Shown: piece after piece, positions 55,769 through 64,000 of the stretch | Layout: every line of letters begins with the position of its first letter | How positions within the stretch are numbered: the stretch's first letter is position 1 | Assembly: GCF_017086445.1 (NCBI RefSeq) | Contig: NZ_CP070968.1 | Coordinates: 372,001 to 436,000, forward strand | Reading direction: 5' to 3' | Origin: Brevundimonas fontaquae | Lineage (GTDB): Bacteria > Pseudomonadota > Alphaproteobacteria > Caulobacterales > Caulobacteraceae | DNA: 64,000 bases | Notes under the pieces: generated by a model | The model's database searches: none | What the model was told of the DNA's origin: nothing | Seen by the model: the letters and a program-made list of their open reading frames with translations, nothing else | Made by a program: the position numbers and the translations under genes

Positions 55769-55876
55769 ATCGTCTTCTCTGGGGCGCGCGCCTCTCCCCG
55801 CGCAGATGATGCGCTCCCCGCCAAAACCCTATATGACGCCGGTTCCTAGCGACCGCCCCAGCCGAAGACACGCCGA

Positions 55877-58522
<2,646 letters not shown>

Positions 58523-58526
58523 CCAG

Positions 58527-58680
58527 CTCGTTCCCTTCTCCCGTTGGGAGAAGGTGGCCCACAGGGCCGGATGAGGGTCGGCCGGTGGGCCATCTCGCAC
58601 CACCCGACCCTCACCCTTTCGCGCAAGTACGATCGCTGCGCGCTCGTGCGCTCAAGCCCTCTCCCAAAGGGAGAGGGTGA
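58527..58680. repeat. Intergenic palindromic repeat, family 2 (after alaS)
   Basis: Ends are short hairpins, CTTCTCCCGTTGGGAGAAG at 58535-58553 and CCCTCTCCCAAAGGGAGAGG at 58657-58676, with AGGGTCGGCCGGTGGGCC and CACCACCCGACCCTCACCC in between. This layout is a widespread Proteobacterial palindromic unit. It starts five bases after the alaS stop and may shape the 3' end of its mRNA. Confidence 0.75.
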
Positions 58681-58907
58681 TCCATCGCAATTTCAAACCT
58701 GAAGACCTTGCAATCCAGCGGCTTAACCGGCCGCAGCGTCCGTTTCCTGAGCGTGCTGCAGGGCCGGCCTATACTCTCCGCTCACCACAGAGGAGGCCGC
58801 GCACCCAAGGGCAAAGTGCACCAATTGCACTCACTTTCTGATCGGCGCCCCGCCGTCCAATCAGACGAATTAGACACTTTAGACGGTGTTTTTTGTCCCC
58901 GAACGTC
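58681..58907. other. Non-coding interval with a 17-base palindrome (58815-58831)
   Basis: About 230 bases between repeat family 2 and the leftward DUF2939 gene. I see no supportable gene. A palindrome AGTGCA-CCAAT-TGCACT at 58815-58831 could be an operator; it lies 40 bases downstream of a TATACT (58770-58775) and an AGAGGAGG (58789-58796), but no start codon follows within a ribosome-site distance. A T-run lies at 58888-58893. Confidence 0.4.
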
Positions 58908-59462
58908 TCAACCCATCGGGTCGGGCGTCAGGTCCACCCCGGCCAGCTTCCAAGTGAAGGGCGTCCGGCGTTCCATGATCAGCACCAGCGCATCGTCCGG
59001 CCGATCGTCGCGCGTCAGGGTGACGGCGAAGGTGTTGAGCCCGCGATAGGCCCAGGACTGGCGGATCTTGTCCTTGTCGACGGCCGGCGTGTCGTCGGCG
59101 GGCACGGGCCGTTCCGGCTCGGGCGTCTCGCCGGAGCGGACCATGGCGGCGATGCCTTGCGGCGTGACGAAGTTGTCGACCGCCCCCTCGACCAGCGACG
59201 GGGCCAGCAGCATGCCCAGCGCCGCCAGACCCGTGTCCCCCTTGGTCCGGTTGCGGATTTCCAGGGCTGCGCGGGCGTTCAGCTCGCTTTTCAGGCTGGT
59301 GCGGAACGCTGGGAAGTCCACCTGCCGCTCCAGTCCGGCCGCATCCCCGGTCCGCGCGGCCCGCACCAGCGCCTGGGCGGCGATGAAGGGCGAGACGAAC
59401 AGGGCGACGACCACGCCGATGACGACGGCGATCAGGGCTCCGGTGATGATCTTGCGGCTCAT
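58908..59462 (-). CDS. DUF2939 protein (copy A)
   Basis: A 184-residue protein with one N-terminal membrane helix (IITGALIAVVIGVVVALFVS) followed by FIAAQALVRAARTGDAAGLE, the DUF2939 signature, and a C-terminal strand region ending FTWKLAGVDLTPDPMG. ATG 59462 (MSRKIITGAL) is the homology start. A second DUF2939 gene lies 50 bases upstream on the same strand; the layout (helix, AAR..DAAGL segment, C-terminal FxWKL motif) is shared, so they are likely an old tandem duplication. The function is unknown; a membrane-anchored periplasmic domain is predicted. Confidence 0.85.
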   Translation of the reverse strand: MSRKIITGALIAVVIGVVVALFVSPFIAAQALVRAARTGDAAGLERQVDFPAFRTSLKSELNARAALEIRNRTKGDTGLAALGMLLAPSLVEGAVDNFVTPQGIAAMVRSGETPEPERPVPADDTPAVDKDKIRQSWAYRGLNTFAVTLTRDDRPDDALVLIMERRTPFTWKLAGVDLTPDPMG

Positions 59463-59512
59463 GTCGTCTCCTTGGCAAGCCAACGCGGGCTGGGCGGCGT
59501 CGGTTGCCGGGT

Positions 59513-60094
59513 TTATCGCGGGGTGACGGTGACGGCCGGCGCCGCCGGGGCCGTTCCGTCGGGCAGGCCGATGTGAACCAGCTTCCACTCGAACGGCCCG
59601 CGCCGCTCGAAGGTGAACAGGGTGCGCGACCCGCCCTGATCCGTCACCGCCATCCGCGCCCGATTAACGCTCCAGTAGGCGGGGATGGGCCAGGGCTTGC
59701 GGCTGCGCTCCGAGGCCGGCGAAACCCCCGCCGACGTGCGCTGGCTGGCGTATCGGCCCTCGCCCTTCAGCAGGGCGGTGAGGGCGGCGGGCGTCAGATA
59801 GGCGTCCACGTCCGGCTGGCGCAGGATCGGGTTCTGCTCGATCTGACGCCGGAAGGCGCCGATGGGGTCTTCCAGGAAGGACGGCGCGGGCGCCATCGCC
59901 TCGGGCCGCCCCGCCAGCTGCGGCCGCAGCGACTGGCGCACAGCGTTGAAGTCGATCAGTCGCGCCAGCCCCGCCACGTCGTTGGCCTCAGCCGCTGACC
60001 GAATGGCGAAGAAGGCTACTGCGGGCGCCGCGAAGAAGGACAGCACCGCCACGACCACCGCCGTCAGCACCAGGTTTCCGAACAACCGCTTCAC
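59513..60094 (-). CDS. DUF2939 protein (copy B)
   Basis: A 193-residue relative of the neighbouring DUF2939 protein: membrane helix LVLTAVVVAVLSFFAAPAVA, then FFAIRSAAEANDVAGLARLI and DFNAVRQSLRPQL, and a C-terminal FERRGPFEWKLVHIGLPDG matching FTWKLAGVDL of copy A. I prefer GTG 60094 (VKRLFGNL) because GAGG lies eight bases upstream; ATG 60121 is also in frame, giving 202 residues. It is followed after 50 bases by copy A, and a family 1 repeat lies upstream, before icd. Function is unknown. Confidence 0.8.
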   Translation of the reverse strand: MKRLFGNLVLTAVVVAVLSFFAAPAVAFFAIRSAAEANDVAGLARLIDFNAVRQSLRPQLAGRPEAMAPAPSFLEDPIGAFRRQIEQNPILRQPDVDAYLTPAALTALLKGEGRYASQRTSAGVSPASERSRKPWPIPAYWSVNRARMAVTDQGGSRTLFTFERRGPFEWKLVHIGLPDGTAPAAPAVTVTPR

Positions 60095-60189
60095 GAACGC
60101 ATCCTCATTACCGCCGATCATGCACGCCCCGGCCGATCACACAACGAAAAGCCCCGCCGGAGCGATCCGACGGGGCTGGTATTCTTGCG

Positions 60190-60356
60190 TTCCTCCCCAG
60201 CGAAGCGGGGGAGGGGGACCGCGCGTAGCGTGGTGGAGGGGGCGGACGCCGCACGGTCTCTTCAGCGTCGCGGCTACAAGCCGTCACGAAGGATTGCGCG
60301 CGGGTCGCCCCCTCCACCGCTTCGCGGTCCCCCTCCCCCATTGTCATGGGGGAGGA
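60190..60356. repeat. Intergenic palindromic repeat, family 1 (between DUF2939 copy B and icd)
   Basis: Left arm 60191-60243 and right arm 60307-60355 are largely complementary: GAGGGGGACCGCGCG and GGTGGAGGGGGCG against CGCCCCCTCCACC and CGCGGTCCCCCTCCCCC. The right arm shares the CCCCTCCACCGCT ... GCGGTCCCCCTCCCC pattern with the repeat at 55721-55750. It is non-coding and lies just after the icd stop; no other terminator is visible for icd. Confidence 0.75.
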
Positions 60357-60365
60357 TCTCAGGCT

Positions 60366-61586
60366 TCAGCCCACGTCCGGCAGAGCGGTCTTCAGGTTCT
60401 CGGCGACCTTGTCGAGGAAGCCTTCGGTGGTGAGCCAGCCCTGTTGGTCGCCGACCAGCAGCGCCAGGTCCTTGGTCATGAAGCCGGCCTCGACGGTGTC
60501 CACGACCACCTTCTCCAGCGTGTCGGCGAACTGGTCCAGGGCGGCGTTGCCGTCCAGCTTGGCGCGGTGCTTGAAGCCGCGCGTCCAGGCGAAGATCGAG
60601 GCGATCGAGTTGGTCGAGGTGGCCTCGCCCTTCTGATGCTGGCGATAGTGGCGGGTCACGGTGCCGTGGGCGGCTTCCGTCTCCAGCACCTTGCCGTCCG
60701 GCGTCATCAGTACCGAGGTCATCAGGCCCAGCGAGCCGAAGCCCTGCGCCACGACGTCGGACTGCACGTCGCCGTCATAGTTCTTGCACGCCCAGACGAA
60801 GCCGCCCGACCACTTCATCGCGGCCGCGACCATGTCGTCGATCAAACGGTGCTCATAGGTCAGGCCGCGCGCCTTGAACTCGGCGGCGTAGTGTTCGTCG
60901 AACACTTCCTGGAACAGGTCCTTGAAGCGGCCGTCATAGGCTTTCAGGATCGTGTTCTTGGTCGACAGATAGACCGGATAGTTGCGCTGCAGGCCATAGG
61001 CGAAGCTGGCGTGGGCGAACTCGCGGATCGAAGCGTCCTGGTTGTACATGGCCATGGCCACGCCGGCGCCCGGGGCCTTGTAGACCTCGTGCTCGATCAC
61101 TTCGCCATCCTCGCCGACGAACTTGATCGACAGCGTGCCCTTGCCGGGCATTAGGAAGTCGGTGGCCTTGTATTGGTCGCCGAAGGCGTGACGGCCGACG
61201 ACGATAGGCTGGGTCCAGCCCGGAACCAGGCGCGGCACGTTCGAGCAGATGATCGGCTCGCGGAAGACCACGCCGCCCAGGATGTTACGGATGGTGCCGT
61301 TCGGCGACTTCCACATCTTCTTCAGGCCGAACTCCTGCACGCGGGCTTCGTCCGGGGTGATGGTGGCGCACTTCACGCCGACGCCGTGCTTCTGGATCGC
61401 GTGGGCCGCGTCGATCGTCACCTGGTCGTCGGTGGCGTCGCGGTGCTCCATGCCCAGGTCGTAGTAGTCCAGCTCGAGATCCAGGAACGGGAAGACCAGC
61501 TTGTCCTTGATCATCTGCCAGATGATGCGGGTCATTTCGTCGCCGTCGATGTCGACGATGGGGTTTTCGACCTTGATCTTGGCCAT
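60366..61586 (-). CDS. icd: NADP-dependent isocitrate dehydrogenase
   Basis: Oxidative decarboxylation of isocitrate to 2-oxoglutarate with NADP, a TCA-cycle step. The 406-residue protein is of the homodimeric, eukaryote-like subfamily [22 protein letters not shown] at the N-terminus, [17 protein letters not shown] near residue 94, the binding site [18 protein letters not shown] near residue 107, and the metal-binding Asp region [20 protein letters not shown] near residue 274. All appear intact. Its 2-oxoglutarate product links to glutamate dehydrogenase and GlnD elsewhere in the window. Confidence 0.97.
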   Translation of the reverse strand: MAKIKVENPIVDIDGDEMTRIIWQMIKDKLVFPFLDLELDYYDLGMEHRDATDDQVTIDAAHAIQKHGVGVKCATITPDEARVQEFGLKKMWKSPNGTIRNILGGVVFREPIICSNVPRLVPGWTQPIVVGRHAFGDQYKATDFLMPGKGTLSIKFVGEDGEVIEHEVYKAPGAGVAMAMYNQDASIREFAHASFAYGLQRNYPVYLSTKNTILKAYDGRFKDLFQEVFDEHYAAEFKARGLTYEHRLIDDMVAAAMKWSGGFVWACKNYDGDVQSDVVAQGFGSLGLMTSVLMTPDGKVLETEAAHGTVTRHYRQHQKGEATSTNSIASIFAWTRGFKHRAKLDGNAALDQFADTLEKVVVDTVEAGFMTKDLALLVGDQQGWLTTEGFLDKVAENLKTALPDVG

Positions 61587-61763
61587 GCGTTCGGTCCGCC
61601 TGTGACTGTGGGGAAGGGAATGTCGTGGCGGCGGTATAGCGAGGCCGCGCGCCCGCGCAAACCCCGCCGGCCGTCGTCGCCGCTCGGAATAACGCAGATC
61701 GGTTCTGAACCCTTTGCCGCCCCCGGACTTCTCTTGAGCCCAACAACAGAGACGGACGGCAGG

Positions 61764-61931
61764 ATGACGGAGGAAGAGCGCCAGCTGGTGGACCGGTGGA
61801 TCGTCACCTTCTGCGAGGCGCCGCCCGTGGTCGATGCGGAACTGATGCGCACGCTGATCGCTGAACAGGAAGCGACACAGCAGGAGTCATGGTCATGTCA
61901 GAAAAGACGTTCAAGGCCGGCGACAAGGTGA
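61764..61931 (+). CDS. Possible small protein of unknown function
   Basis: A 55-codon frame from ATG 61764 ([20 protein letters not shown] followed by [20 protein letters not shown]) with a GGCAGG nearby. The first 42 residues have a plausible acidic helical composition, but the last dozen overlap the DUF2945 gene in another frame and look random. Coding-like composition and position between a promoter-sized gap and the DUF2945 gene are the only support. No family recognised. Confidence 0.35.
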   Translation: MTEEERQLVDRWIVTFCEAPPVVDAELMRTLIAEQEATQQESWSCQKRRSRPATR

Positions 61932-62107
61932 AGTGGGACCACAGTCAGGGCACAACGACCGGCAAGGTGGTCAAGAAGGTCACCTCGGAAACCAAGATCA
62001 AGGGCCACAAGGTTGCGGCCTCCAAGGATAATCCGGAGTATATCGTCGAGAGCGCCAAGACCGGCGCACGCGCGGCGCACAAGCCGTCGGAGTTGAAGAA
62101 GGCATGA
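61895..62107 (+). CDS. DUF2945 (HVA1-like) small protein
   Basis: A 70-residue basic cytoplasmic protein: [60 protein letters not shown] followed by ELKKA. This is the DUF2945 pattern, a small SH3-like barrel of unknown role common in soil Proteobacteria. ATG 61895 is chosen over ATG 61889 because CAGGAG lies eight bases upstream of the former. Its stop overlaps the next gene's start (ATGA). Confidence 0.85.
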   Translation: MSEKTFKAGDKVKWDHSQGTTTGKVVKKVTSETKIKGHKVAASKDNPEYIVESAKTGARAAHKPSELKKA

Positions 62108-63252
62108 CCCTGAACGGCCTGTCGCGCGGCGTCGCCCTGTCGGCCCTTGTCCTGTCCGCGCTGTCCATCGCAGGATGCGGGGACAAGGATGCGGCCAAGG
62201 TGCCCGCCGCGACCCAGGTCGCCAGTCCGTCTGCACCGGCCGCCGCCGCTCCGGTGCTGCAAATCCGCCCCGAGACCAAAATTTTCCGCGACTGGAGCGC
62301 CACCTGCGGCAATGACGGGACCTGCTGGGCCTTCGGTTTTGCGCCCGAGTTCGCCGCCGGCTGGGTCCGCATCAGCCTGGCGCCCGGTCCGAACGCCCAG
62401 CCGCAAATCCTCTTCGGCTATTGGCCCGACGGCGAGGCCAAGGGCGCCGGGCCCCTCAGCTTGACCATTGACGGCCGCGCCTATCCGGCCGTGTTGGGCG
62501 CGGCGAGCGACGCCGAGACGCCGATCGGGGAAATCCGCGAAGGCGCTCGCGCCGCCCTCGACGCCATGGCTCAGGGCAAGGTCATGATCATTCGCGGCGC
62601 CTCGACCCAGGAGGTCTCGCTGCACGGCGCCGCCGCCGCCCTGTTGTGGATCGACGAGAAGCAGGGACGTTTGGATACGCCAACCGCCCTGATCCGACGC
62701 GGCGACCGCCCGGCCGCCCTTGTGCCGATTGCGCCGTCGCTGCCGACGGTGACGCCCGCTCCGGCCGTCGATCAGGCCGCGTTTGGCGATCAGAACCAGC
62801 GCCTGCCCGCCGCGCTGCGCGCTCGTACCGAGGTCGGCGACTGCCTCAAGGAGTCGGCCATGCCGGCCGTCAGCGACATGGTCATGTCCGCCCGGCTGGA
62901 CGCCCGCACCGAGCTGTGGGCCGTGCCCTGCGGATCGGGCGCCTATAACGTCACCCACAACTGGTATCTGACAGGACCGGGCGGTCGCGACCCTCGGCCC
63001 GCAATGCTCGCCGGATCGGAAGGTCCGGGCTCCGATCCCGTTATGCAGGACAACGCGACCGTCAACGGCGCATATGATCCCAAGACCCGCACCCTGTCGG
63101 CCTTCGCCAAGGCGCGGGGCATCGGGGATTGCGGCGCGGCGCAGACCTGGGCCTGGACGGGACAGGGCTTCACCCTGACGCAGGAAAGCGTGATGGGCCA
63201 ATGCGCCGGCGTGCCGTCCGACCTTTGGCCTGTCACTTGGCGCACGCGGTGA
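62104..63252 (+). CDS. DUF1176 lipoprotein
   Basis: A 382-residue protein with a lipoprotein signal (LVLSALSIAGC, lipobox SIAGC), an Ala/Pro-rich linker, and the DUF1176 region: KIFRDWSATCGNDGTCWAFG near residue 58 and DCLKESAMPAVSDMVMSARL near residue 247, with the conserved GSGAYNVTHNWYL and DCGAAQTWAWTGQGFTLTQE near the C-terminus. Several Cys suggest disulphides in the periplasm. Function is unknown. It overlaps DUF2945 by four bases and the next flavoprotein gene by four bases (GTGA). Confidence 0.85.
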   Translation: MTLNGLSRGVALSALVLSALSIAGCGDKDAAKVPAATQVASPSAPAAAAPVLQIRPETKIFRDWSATCGNDGTCWAFGFAPEFAAGWVRISLAPGPNAQPQILFGYWPDGEAKGAGPLSLTIDGRAYPAVLGAASDAETPIGEIREGARAALDAMAQGKVMIIRGASTQEVSLHGAAAALLWIDEKQGRLDTPTALIRRGDRPAALVPIAPSLPTVTPAPAVDQAAFGDQNQRLPAALRARTEVGDCLKESAMPAVSDMVMSARLDARTELWAVPCGSGAYNVTHNWYLTGPGGRDPRPAMLAGSEGPGSDPVMQDNATVNGAYDPKTRTLSAFAKARGIGDCGAAQTWAWTGQGFTLTQESVMGQCAGVPSDLWPVTWRTR

Positions 63253-64000
63253 CCGATCCGGAGGTTCTGATCATCGGCGCGGGCCCGGCCGGCCTGACGG
63301 CTGCGACCTATCTGGGCCGCTTTCGTCGGCGGACCCTGGTGGTGGATGGCGGCGCGCCCCGCGCCTGCTGGATCCCGCTCAGCCACAATATGCCGGGCTT
63401 TCCGGCGGGCATCACCGGCGCGGACATCCTGAAGCGGATGCGCGAACAGGCCGAGGAATATGGCGCGGTCGTCGAACCGGATCGCGTCCAGCGCCTGACC
63501 CACGACGGCGACGGCTTCGTCGCTGAGATGGATGGCCGCGTCGTTCGCGCCCGCGCCGTTCTGCTGGCGACCGGGGTCGTCGATCACCATCCGGATCTGC
63601 CCGGCGTCGAAGCGGCGGTGCAAAAGGCGCTGGTCCGCATCTGTCCCATTTGCGACGCCTACGAGGCGACCGACAAGGCCGTGGCCATCATCGGCCAGAG
63701 CGACAAGGGCGCGCGCGAGGCCGCCTTCATGCGCACCTATTCCGACCGTGTGACCCTGATCCATATCGGCGCGCCCGACGCGCTCAGCAGGCGTGACGAA
63801 CTGGACCGGCTCGGCGTTGAACTGATCCTGGCGCCGCTGGACGCGATCGACATCGAGAACGATCGCGTGACGGCCCTGAGCTACGCCGGCCAGAGCCGCG
63901 CATTTGATTTGGTCTATTCAGCGTTGGGCACATCGCCGAACGCCGAACTGGCCCGGGGGCTGGGCGCGCGTCTGGCCGGCGACGGCCGGTTGGAGGTCGA
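63249..64000 (+). CDS. Thioredoxin-reductase-like NAD(P)/FAD oxidoreductase (5' part, runs off the window)
   Basis: The first 250 codons of a two-dinucleotide-domain flavoprotein: LIIGAGPAGLTAATYLGRFR (FAD) near residue 7, ATGVVDHHPDLPGVE, active-site-like CPICDAYE near residue 135, NAD(P)-binding AVAIIGQSDKGAREAAFMRT. It resembles the gene at 12175-13107, which has CPWCHGYE; both belong to the TrxR-like group. The GTG start at 63249 overlaps the DUF1176 stop (GTGA). The C-terminal FAD motif lies beyond the right edge. Confidence 0.85.
   Translation, partial: MTDPEVLIIGAGPAGLTAATYLGRFRRRTLVVDGGAPRACWIPLSHNMPGFPAGITGADILKRMREQAEEYGAVVEPDRVQRLTHDGDGFVAEMDGRVVRARAVLLATGVVDHHPDLPGVEAAVQKALVRICPICDAYEATDKAVAIIGQSDKGAREAAFMRTYSDRVTLIHIGAPDALSRRDELDRLGVELILAPLDAIDIENDRVTALSYAGQSRAFDLVYSALGTSPNAELARGLGARLAGDGRLEV

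Noticed and set aside
58708..59049. 113-codon plus-strand frame
   Set aside because: It crosses a palindrome and a T-run and then runs antisense into a DUF2939 gene; no ribosome site or family match.

Overview
This window is high-GC, tightly packed chromosomal DNA from an alphaproteobacterium, most likely Caulobacteraceae and probably Brevundimonas-like. The basis is the hemE / DUF299 (ppsR) / maf / aroE / coaE / dnaQ order, a non-coding segment between hemE and ppsR with CtrA-like and DnaA-like sites (the position of Cori in Caulobacter), Caulobacter-style promoter and sigma-32 motifs, a large NAD-glutamate dehydrogenase, UrcA and TorF families, and pervasive ATGA/GTGA/TGATG overlaps. I saw no rRNA, tRNA, CRISPR array, insertion sequence, integrase or prophage.

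Layout. 1-1.3 kb: haem synthesis (hemH partial, hemE) running leftwards. 1.34-1.79 kb: predicted chromosomal replication origin. 1.8-5.5 kb: ppsR-maf-aroE-coaE-dnaQ running rightwards. 5.6-9.8 kb: dapB, dnaJ, dnaK leftwards, with a heat-shock promoter ahead of dnaK. 9.9-13.1 kb: small exported protein, AlkB, hydrolase, and an Rrf2 regulator coupled to a thioredoxin-reductase-like enzyme. 13.1-21.5 kb: TM2 protein, OsmC, trpS, murJ, glnD, typA leftwards. 21.7-29.2 kb: mostly small leftward genes (GNAT, DUF1178, nitrilase, glutaredoxin, comF, Flp pilin, mutT), a colicin-E5-like RNase gene with a probable partner overlapping the end of argJ, and a parvulin lipoprotein. 29.4-39.8 kb: secA, a PLP enzyme, a membrane-anchored protein, a candidate small RNA, and a 1618-residue glutamate dehydrogenase. 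39.8-51 kb: USP, mltA, Tim44-like, secB, a DMT transporter, dut, coaBC, a BECR-like lipoprotein, HAD phosphatase, PilZ, glycerate kinase, ferredoxin, an orphan CHASE4-type histidine kinase and a TorF porin. 51-54.6 kb: sdhCDAB. 54.7-64 kb: pirin, alaS, two DUF2939 proteins, icd, DUF2945, DUF1176 and a partial FAD enzyme, separated by palindromic intergenic repeats.

Most genes are housekeeping: haem, shikimate, CoA, lysine and arginine synthesis, TCA cycle (icd, sdh), protein folding and export (dnaKJ, secA, secB, PPIase), nitrogen sensing (glnD, glutamate dehydrogenase), proofreading and nucleotide-pool sanitation (dnaQ, mutT, dut, maf).

The least ordinary items are: (1) a family of four stem-loops placed just after the stop codons of dapB, comF, secA and the glutamate dehydrogenase gene, all in the same orientation; (2) a three-hairpin RNA candidate with a C-rich, anti-Shine-Dalgarno-like loop in every hairpin, at about 34.62-34.74 kb; (3) the RNase/partner pair translationally coupled to argJ; (4) succinate dehydrogenase anchors in which both usual haem b ligand histidines are replaced (Phe in SdhC, Tyr in SdhD); and (5) the predicted replication origin.
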